In this document: positions 1 through 4,030 of the stretch, piece after piece
Layout of the letters: every line of letters starts with the position of its first letter
Position numbering within the stretch: position 1 is the stretch's first letter
Origin: Nitrospira sp.
Lineage (GTDB): Bacteria > Nitrospirota > Nitrospiria > Nitrospirales > Nitrospiraceae
Direction of reading: 5' to 3'
Length of the DNA: 8,696 bases
Assembly (NCBI GenBank): GCA_016873525.1
Contig: VGXD01000070.1
Location: forward strand, 1 to 8,696
Made by a program: the position numbers and the translations under genes
The notes under the pieces: generated by a model
The model's database searches: none
Told to the model about the DNA's origin: nothing
The model's input: only the letters and a program-made list of their open reading frames with translations

Positions 1-299
1 CCCTGGCGCTGGACGAGATCGTGACGAATATTATTTCCTACGGCTATGACGATCAGGACGACCACCGGATCAACCTGCGCTTGTCGTTGCAGGGGGGGGA
101 AGTGACGGCGGAGGTGGAGGATGACGGGAGGCCCTTCAATCCCCTGGAGGCGCCGGAACCCGATCTTGCGGCGCCGGTCGAGGAGCGGAAAGTCGGGGGG
201 CTGGGCATTCATCTCATCAGGAACATGATGGACCATCTGGAATATCGGCGGCTCCAGGAGACGAATCTCCTGATCATGAAGAAAAAAGTGCCGGTGTAG
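1..299 (+). CDS. Anti-sigma factor serine kinase, RsbW/SpoIIAB-like (5' end outside window)
   Basis: This is the C-terminal part of a GHKL-fold ATP-binding protein of the HATPase_c_2 type. Such proteins act in the cytoplasm as serine kinases that bind a sigma factor or phosphorylate a STAS antagonist. The frame is open from base 3: residues LALDEIVTNIISYGY form the N-box (conserved Glu and Asn for Mg-ATP). EDDGRPFNP is the G1 box, and GGLGIHLIRNMMD is the G2 lid, close to the C-terminus as in RsbW. A GTG at base 21 would remove the start of the N-box, so it is not the real start and the gene continues upstream. The stop is TAG at 297-299. The STAS gene follows 47 bases later on the same strand, the classic partner-switching order. 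The missing N-terminal part could also be fused to a phosphatase or receiver domain. Family assignment is firm; the sigma factor or other target is unknown. Confidence 0.88.
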   Translation, partial: LALDEIVTNIISYGYDDQDDHRINLRLSLQGGEVTAEVEDDGRPFNPLEAPEPDLAAPVEERKVGGLGIHLIRNMMDHLEYRRLQETNLLIMKKKVPV

Positions 300-346
300 G
301 CGAGCGCGGGCCGTCTCGAAGGCGGCGAGGACGACGGAGGGGGAGG

Positions 347-682
347 ATGGAAATTACCGAGCAGAAAAAAGGCCCCGTGGTGGTGCTGACGCTCAAGGGG
401 CGGCTGGATGCCAGCACGGCCGGCCGGTTGGAGGAAAAGCTCCTGGCGCTGATCGACGGCGGGGAGAAACAGTTCGTCGGCAACTTTCTTGAGTTGGACT
501 ACATCAGCAGCGCCGGCCTGCGGGTGCTCCTGATGGCGGCCAAGCGGCTCAAGAGCGGCAGCGGGAAGATCGTGCTGTCCTCCTTGAAGGATCACATCCG
601 GGAGGTCTTCGAGATCGCCGGCTTCGTGACCATCTTTCCGATCTTCGACATGGAAGACGAGGCGGTGAAGAGCTTTCAGTGA
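347..682 (+). CDS. STAS-domain anti-sigma factor antagonist (SpoIIAA/RsbV family)
   Basis: This is a 111-residue single-domain STAS protein, the usual family length. In partner switching the unphosphorylated form binds the anti-sigma kinase and frees its target, and the kinase inactivates it by phosphorylating one serine. The N-terminal strand is PVVVLTLKGRLDASTAGRLE (residues 10-29). The phospho-acceptor loop is LDYISSAGLRVLL, with Ser55 aligned to the phosphorylated serine of RsbV/SpoIIAA. The C-terminal helix and strand HIREVFEIAGFVTIFPIF is typical of cyanobacterial and Nitrospira-type antagonists. The ATG at 347 has a strong purine-rich Shine-Dalgarno (ggagggggagg) directly before it. 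It lies 47 bases behind the anti-sigma kinase gene, presumably in one operon. Its last 72 bases of homology reappear, diverged, at 1449-1520 (see the pseudogene). The downstream target is not visible. Confidence 0.93.
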   Translation: MEITEQKKGPVVVLTLKGRLDASTAGRLEEKLLALIDGGEKQFVGNFLELDYISSAGLRVLLMAAKRLKSGSGKIVLSSLKDHIREVFEIAGFVTIFPIFDMEDEAVKSFQ

Positions 683-751
683 GGTGAGATCATGAGCCGA
701 GAAAGCCGAATGGCTGGGGGCTGGGGCGGTAGTTTCATGCAGTCGTGTTTG

Positions 752-760
752 TGATAGACT
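752..760 (+). promoter_or_regulatory. Candidate extended -10 promoter for the DUF433/DUF5615 operon
   Basis: The string TGATAGACT fits an extended -10 box (TGn followed by TAGACT, four of six consensus bases). No good -35 box is seen 16-18 bases upstream. It lies about 50 bases before the antitoxin start in the 128-base gap after the STAS stop, so the toxin-antitoxin pair can plausibly be transcribed on its own. The match is short and unverified. Confidence 0.35.
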
Positions 761-810
761 GTCGATGTCGTGACCGTGGAAGGAAAGGAGCGGATGAAAG
801 AGAGGGGACT

Positions 811-1062
811 ATGACGGAAGCCGAATTGCTGGCACGGATTCAAGTCAACCCGAAAATCTTCGGCGGCAAACCCATCATTCGAGGAATGCGGATTGCCGTG
901 GAGCACGTGTTGGGCATGCTCGCGGCCGGCGATACGCCCGAGACCATCCTCAAAGAATATCCGTTGTTGGAGCCGGAGGACATCCAGGCCTGCCTGCTCT
1001 TCGCCTACCGTTCCGTGACCGGCGAGCAAGTGCATGAGCGGGTGCCGGTTGCCAAATCTTGA
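811..1062 (+). CDS. DUF433 antitoxin (COG2442-like, predicted VapB-type)
   Basis: This 83-residue protein matches the DUF433 family, which has a winged-helix-like fold and is predicted to be the antitoxin of DUF5615 toxins. The core pattern is visible: IQVNPKIFGGKPIIRGMRI (dp-i-gGkP-irGtRi), then VLGMLAAGDTPETILKEYPL and LEPEDIQACLLFAYR. The ATG at 811 is preferred because GAGG at 802-805 sits five bases before it and the family motif begins soon after. An in-frame GTG at 745 would add 22 atypical residues. A six-codon reading frame (794-814, MKERGL) ends on the ATG as ATGA and may only be chance. The stop TGA at 1060-1062 overlaps the toxin ATG by one base, so the two genes are translationally coupled. 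The protein is expected to bind the toxin and repress its own promoter; this is inferred from the family. Confidence 0.87.
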   Translation: MTEAELLARIQVNPKIFGGKPIIRGMRIAVEHVLGMLAAGDTPETILKEYPLLEPEDIQACLLFAYRSVTGEQVHERVPVAKS

Positions 1063-1409
1063 TGAAATTTCTCCTCGATGTCTGCGCCTCCTCCCGCTCG
1101 CTGCAACGACTGCTTATCGATTTGCAACATGATGTCCGGCTCGCCGCCGACTTCGACCCTCGTGCGGATGACGAGAACTTGCTCGATCTGGCGTTGCGGG
1201 AGAGCCGAATCGTTGTCACCGAAGACAAAGACTTTGGCGAACTCGTCTTCGTTCAGCGCCGTCCCCATCGGGCGATTGTCCGATTTGTGGAAATGCGGGT
1301 TGACGAGCAAGTGGCCGCGATGCGGGAACTCCTGGAGCGGTACCAGACTGAGCTGGAGTCCGGCGCGCTGATCGTCGTCAGCCGAGGCCGCATCAGAATT
1401 CGCGCCTAA
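1062..1409 (+). CDS. DUF5615 PIN-like toxin (COG4634-like)
   Basis: This 115-residue protein of the DUF5615 family is a PIN-like domain expected to be a metal-dependent ribonuclease and the toxin partner of DUF433. The hallmark N-terminus is MKFLLDVCAS with Asp6. The acidic centre ADDENLLDLALRESRIVVTE (Asp36, Asp37, Glu38) leads into DKDFGELVF (Asp55, Asp57). These positions match the family pattern for the presumed Mg-binding cluster. The ATG at 1062 overlaps the antitoxin stop; a TTG at 1059 would add one residue and is less likely. The usual family Glu-Asn after the first Asp is replaced here by Val-Cys (DVCAS rather than DEN), which could lower activity. The toxin assignment rests on family context and the pair arrangement; activity cannot be judged from sequence. 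Confidence 0.86.
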   Translation: MKFLLDVCASSRSLQRLLIDLQHDVRLAADFDPRADDENLLDLALRESRIVVTEDKDFGELVFVQRRPHRAIVRFVEMRVDEQVAAMRELLERYQTELESGALIVVSRGRIRIRA

Positions 1410-1448
1410 TGGTGTCGCAGCCGCGATCCTGCGCCGCACGTGTTCTTC

Positions 1449-1536
1449 TCACATCCGGGAGGTGTTCGAGATCGCCGGCTTCGTGACCATCTTCCCGATC
1501 CTCGACATGGAAGACGAGGCCCTGCGGAGCCTCTAA
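1449..1536 (+). pseudogene. Truncated second STAS antagonist gene (C-terminal remnant)
   Basis: Bases 1449-1520 match 592-663 of the intact STAS gene with only three mismatches in 72 (607/1464, 637/1494, 644/1501). Two are synonymous and one changes Phe to Leu. In the same frame the remnant reads HIREVFEIAGFVTIFPILD, then MEDEALRSL and a TAA stop at 1534-1536. The intact gene ends MEDEAVKSFQ. Upstream of 1449 the similarity fades within about 40 bases and no start codon, phospho-serine loop or N-terminal strand remains. The coding-type substitutions and different last residues suggest a once functional paralogue rather than a fresh copying error. It lies 40 bases behind the DUF5615 stop. The 5' part was probably lost when the toxin-antitoxin pair arrived or through recombination between tandem STAS genes. 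Confidence 0.85.
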
Positions 1537-1581
1537 GGCTAGCCCAGTAAAGCCTCTCCCATCGCTCTTGCCGAATTCTGC

Positions 1582-1622
1582 TGGACAGGCCATCTGACAT
1601 GTATTAACATTGTTCATACGTG
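1582..1622 (+). promoter_or_regulatory. Promoter with overlapping inverted repeat before the AbrB/Doc operon
   Basis: A -35-like TGGACA (1582-1587), a 17-base spacer and a -10-like TAACAT (1605-1610) form a plausible sigma-70 promoter, with transcription starting about 15 bases before the antitoxin ATG. The -10 lies in the loop between two arms, CATGTAT (1598-1604) and ATACGTG (1616-1622), which are reverse complements at six of seven positions. Operators of toxin-antitoxin modules typically overlap the promoter like this, so the inverted repeat is a good candidate binding site for the AbrB-fold antitoxin. The Shine-Dalgarno GAGGTGA follows directly. Confidence 0.5.
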
Positions 1623-1631
1623 AGGTGATCT

Positions 1632-1859
1632 ATGATCAAGACGCTAAAGAAGCACGGGAACAGCATGGCCCTCGTCATCGAAAAGCCGATGATGGAGGCG
1701 TTGGGCATCGATGAACAAACTCCGCTGCAAGTGACGGTTAGCGGGAATGCGCTGGTTGTGACGCCGGCAAACGTGGGTATCGGCCCGGAGCGGATGAAGG
1801 AGATTATCAAGGACATCCGCAAACGATACGGGCCGATGCTGAAACGGCTGGCGGACTGA
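1632..1859 (+). CDS. AbrB/MazE-family antitoxin (partner of Doc)
   Basis: This 75-residue protein has an N-terminal swapped-hairpin AbrB/MazE DNA-binding domain: MIKTLKKHGNSMALVIEKPM, then LGIDEQTPLQVTVSGNALVVTP (residues 24-45). Homodimers of this fold bind operator DNA. The basic C-terminal tail (about residues 50-75, ERMKEIIKDIRKRYGPMLKR) is predicted helical and would wrap around and block the toxin. The ATG at 1632 is preceded by GAGGTGATCT, a good ribosome binding site. The toxin starts four bases after the TGA stop. The operon therefore uses an AbrB-type antitoxin with a Doc toxin instead of the classical Phd, a known exchange. It likely represses its own promoter through the inverted repeat just upstream. 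Family assignment is strong; the pairing is inferred from adjacency. Confidence 0.9.
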   Translation: MIKTLKKHGNSMALVIEKPMMEALGIDEQTPLQVTVSGNALVVTPANVGIGPERMKEIIKDIRKRYGPMLKRLAD

Positions 1860-1863
1860 TGCC

Positions 1864-2256
1864 GTGGAGACGATCATCTTTTTGAGCGTGGACGATGTGT
1901 TGTTGCTCCACGCCGATACCATTGACTCAGACGGCGGCTCGCATGGGCTCAGAGATCATGGCCTATTGGATGCAGCGGTTGCCATGCCGCGCCAGCAATT
2001 CGGCGGCCAATTTCTGCACGAGGGCCTTGCTGCCATGGCATCCGCCTATTTATTTCACATCGCCCAGAATCATCCTTTCGTGGACGGGAACAAGCGCGCG
2101 GCGGTGATGTCAGCCCTCGTGTTTCTGCGCCTCAACAGGGCAAAGCGCTTGCCGGACCCGGAAGAACTGGAAGCTACCACCAGGCGCGTGGCCGCAAGCG
2201 AAATGACGAAGGATGAATTGACGAAGTGGATGCGAGGTCAGATCAAGTCGCGCTAG
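1864..2256 (+). CDS. doc: Death-on-curing (Doc) family Fic toxin
   Basis: This 130-residue protein is close in length to phage P1 Doc (126). The Fic-type active site HPFVDGNKRAAV has His70, Asp74, Asn76, Lys77 and Arg78. The Lys after Asn, in place of the Gly of AMP-transferring Fic enzymes, is the Doc signature. In P1 Doc it reverses nucleotide binding, so the enzyme phosphorylates elongation factor Tu and stops translation; the same activity is inferred here. Other Doc features are the N-terminal LSVDDVLLLHADTID, the LRDHGLLDAAVAMPRQQFGG segment and the helix SALVFLRLN after the active site. The start is GTG at 1864, because no ATG in this frame fits and residues from METIIFL onward match the family. 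All catalytic residues are present, so the toxin looks intact. Nothing suggests a third operon member downstream. Confidence 0.93.
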   Translation: METIIFLSVDDVLLLHADTIDSDGGSHGLRDHGLLDAAVAMPRQQFGGQFLHEGLAAMASAYLFHIAQNHPFVDGNKRAAVMSALVFLRLNRAKRLPDPEELEATTRRVAASEMTKDELTKWMRGQIKSR

Positions 2257-2350
2257 TTGCTTCGTCCGAGTGATCCATCTTGCGGTCAAAATGTGGGCGA
2301 GAACTCAAGCGGTGAACTAGCTGAGGCGTGGAAAATCTATAGGCCAGTCA

Positions 2351-2375
2351 GAAAATGGTTCCTGCCACCGTTTCC
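2351..2375. repeat. REP-like hairpin
   Basis: In the 155-base gap between doc and the orphan gene, AAATGGT (2353-2359) and ACCGTTT (2367-2373) can pair as a seven-base stem with one G-T wobble around the loop TCCTGCC. The sequence GGTTCCTGCCACC resembles, from memory, the GGTTCCTGACACC core of short palindromes linked to REP-associated tyrosine transposases in environmental genomes. Only one copy is seen here. The rest of 2257-2411 holds no other gene or signal I can support. Confidence 0.35.
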
Positions 2376-2411
2376 ATCTTCCCTCACCCTCACTGCCCCA
2401 ACCTCAGTTGC

Positions 2412-2828
2412 TTAAGCGATGGGAGGCCATATGGCGACCTCGTCTCCCATGCCAAGGGTCTGGGTTCCTGTAAAAAGGAGAAAATGTGTGTCATCAGGTG
2501 TGCCAGTTCGATAGAAAACATCTTCAACCACATTTTGGATATCTGGTTCATCAAGAAGTGCTTTGGAATCGGAGTCAAACACAATAGCCACTATAGCTTT
2601 CGCGCAACCGTGTTTGGCCATTGTAGTGTCAAGCTGGGCTTTCTTTTCCTTCTTATAAAGCTTGTCGATGTATCGACGGGTCTGCTCTTCTCCTTGCTTC
2701 TTGAAGGCTTTATCCAACCTATCGCAGGTGTACGACAAAAGGGCCTGCGGAGTATTTGGATAATCAAGCGCCATTGCTTTAGACCACAAAATAGAAAAAT
2801 CGAGGGACGAAAAAGTGTCAGGAATCAT
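2412..2828 (-). CDS. Hypothetical protein of unknown family (138 aa), in lower-GC DNA
   Basis: I do not recognise this protein. From the ATG at 2828 it has 138 residues with no signal peptide or membrane segment, so it is probably cytoplasmic. The middle (about residues 38-65) is very basic and helical, with KAFKKQGEEQTRRYIDKLYK and KKEKKAQLD. A hydrophobic strand AIVAIVFDSDSKALLDEPD follows, then TGTPDDTHFLLFTGTQTLGM and a C-terminus GDEVAIWPPIA. The frame is open a further 45 codons upstream to the stop of the next gene, but that part lies in the inverted-repeat element and offers only TTG (2864) or CTG starts without a Shine-Dalgarno. ATG 2828, 13 bases past the element, is therefore preferred, though its own ribosome site (AGAGAAA) is weak. 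Base composition is clearly lower in GC than the neighbours, which suggests transfer. The gene may be 5'-truncated by the element. The plus-strand reading of the same region is Cys/His-rich and unlikely. Confidence 0.55.
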   Translation of the reverse strand: MIPDTFSSLDFSILWSKAMALDYPNTPQALLSYTCDRLDKAFKKQGEEQTRRYIDKLYKKEKKAQLDTTMAKHGCAKAIVAIVFDSDSKALLDEPDIQNVVEDVFYRTGTPDDTHFLLFTGTQTLGMGDEVAIWPPIA

Positions 2829-2841
2829 TTTCTCTGGAACA

Positions 2842-2962
2842 GGCTGCTCAAAACGGTCAGCCAACGAGGCCGCAGGGAGCTCGGCGACTGAGGCGTACGT
2901 TTCTGCTACGTCGCAAGGAGACGGGCGACCGAGAACAAAGTTGGGGGCCGTTTTCAGCAGCC
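2842..2962. mobile_element. 121-bp MITE-like element with terminal inverted repeats
   Basis: The outer 15 bases GGCTGCTCAAAACGG (2842-2856) and CCGTTTTCAGCAGCC (2948-2962) are reverse complements at 14 of 15 positions. The pairing continues inward through CCAAC (2861-2865) and GTTGG (2940-2944), giving arms of 23-24 bases, and CTCGG/CCGAG (2880-2884/2929-2933) can pair further in. Internal strings such as GAGGCGTACG, GAGAACAAAG and GGCCGCAGGGAGC match my memory of a dispersed intergenic repeat in Nitrospira genomes. No transposase fits inside, so it would be non-autonomous. It starts one base after the TAA of the secreted Ig-like/PKD gene and ends 13 bases before the ATG of the orphan gene. 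As RNA it would fold into a long hairpin and may end transcription of the operon. Confidence 0.72.
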
Positions 2963-2963
2963 G

Positions 2964-4028
2964 TTACGGTTCGACGATCACGTCCACAAAGGCCGGCAGG
3001 CTGTCCGCGCCTTTTTTGTCGGTGACGCGCAGTTTGAAGCGGTAGAGGCGTGGTTCGGAGAGCTGCGGCGCGACAAACGAGGCCTTCGGCATGTTGACGT
3101 CCAGCAGGGACACCTTGTTCCCCCTGATCTGACTCCAGGCATAGTACAGGGCCTCTCCCTCCGGGTCCCGGCTCTTGAGGCCGTTCAACTCGACCTTGGT
3201 GCCGGCCTTCACCGTCCGGTTGGGTCCGGCCTCTGCGATCGGCGGCTCGTTGGGCTCTTCGTTCACCTCAACTTCCACCTCCAGCGCCGCGTGCTTCCCA
3301 CGGTTGGTCGCGGTGAGGGTCGTGCGGCCGTTGCCGACCACTTGGAGCAGTCCCTCGCGCTGATGGACCTTGATGACCTTGTCGTTGGAGGACCGATAGG
3401 AGGTCCCGGTCGAGGGGGAGCGGATGGACCTCGCCACGCCATCGGAAAACAGCCCGACCACCGGCGGTTCAAATATCTTCCCCAGCGTATCGACTTGCCC
3501 GTAGCCGGCTTCCTGATGGCCGCGCCCCAGCCGCCAGGGCTTTTCGGTTTCGAACTCGATGGCGGTGAGCGTGGCCGCCGGTTCGATGGCGAGCAGGATT
3601 TCATCGAAGGTGGAGTGCCCCCCCAGCCGGCCTCGCGAAATGTCGCCGACCGCCAGCAGGCGCAGGGGGCCGATGGCGTCCTGCGGCACCGTCAACGTGC
3701 CGCCGAAGGGCGGGTCGTTCTGCGCCCGGGAGATCAGCGCGGCCGAGGCCACGATGGCGCCGGAGGAGGTCGTCTGGTCTTCCTGCACCAAGGCCTCGTC
3801 CAATTCCCCGTACCAGTAATAGCGGACCTGCACCACGCCGGGGTCGTTGCCGAGATCGACTTTGACCGTGACGGTCTGGCCGGATTGCAGGACGGCCTGC
3901 TCGGCCGGCTCCAGAATTTTGAAGGCGAGGGCCTGCCCGCTGGGCAGAGAAAGTAGCAAGGTCACAGTAACAAGGTGCAAGGTCCGAGCAAACTGGTTGC
4001 TTGGTACTTGTAACGTGCGACTCGGCAC
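2964..4028 (-). CDS. Secreted protein with bacterial Ig-like (Big_2) and PKD/K319L-type domains
   Basis: This 354-residue exported protein starts at GTG 4028, two bases after the transporter stop; GGAG in the end of the transporter gene lies eight bases upstream, so translation is coupled. An N-terminal Sec signal has Arg4 and Arg15, a hydrophobic core LHLVTVTLLLSLPSG and a likely cut after QALA (residue 35). No lipobox Cys or C-terminal anchor is seen. Residues 36-150 are beta-rich and unassigned. Residues about 155-258 resemble a Big_2 domain (GLFSDGVARSI, SSNDKVIKV, VGNGRTTLTATNRGKHA). Residues 262-354 form a PKD/REJ-like domain (PPIAEAGPNRTVKAGTKVEL, SRDPEGEALYYAWSQI, FKLRVTDKKGADS). Such domains serve adhesion or scaffolding outside the cytoplasm, but the ligand is unknown. 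The longer open frame up to 4670 is a shadow of the transporter. The DNA coding for the signal peptide is lower in GC and rich in CAAGGT-like words. Confidence 0.85.
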   Translation of the reverse strand: MPSRTLQVPSNQFARTLHLVTVTLLLSLPSGQALAFKILEPAEQAVLQSGQTVTVKVDLGNDPGVVQVRYYWYGELDEALVQEDQTTSSGAIVASAALISRAQNDPPFGGTLTVPQDAIGPLRLLAVGDISRGRLGGHSTFDEILLAIEPAATLTAIEFETEKPWRLGRGHQEAGYGQVDTLGKIFEPPVVGLFSDGVARSIRSPSTGTSYRSSNDKVIKVHQREGLLQVVGNGRTTLTATNRGKHAALEVEVEVNEEPNEPPIAEAGPNRTVKAGTKVELNGLKSRDPEGEALYYAWSQIRGNKVSLLDVNMPKASFVAPQLSEPRLYRFKLRVTDKKGADSLPAFVDVIVEP

Positions 4029-4030
4029 GG

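Noticed and set aside
745..810. Upstream GTG start for the DUF433 gene
   Set aside because: It would add 22 residues rich in Cys and Arg outside the family range, while ATG 811 has its own ribosome site.
794..814. Six-codon frame MKERGL ending on the DUF433 ATG
   Set aside because: AAGGAG lies only three bases from its ATG, and such short overlapping frames occur often by chance.
828..843. TGGCACGG resembling the -24 half of a sigma-54 promoter
   Set aside because: The matching -12 element (TTGC) is missing at the right spacing and the site is inside the DUF433 coding region.
2355..2891. Open frame of 178 codons on the plus strand
   Set aside because: Its product is rich in Cys, His, Phe and Trp with no family likeness, and it runs across the inverted-repeat element. 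The minus-strand frame gives a more protein-like composition.
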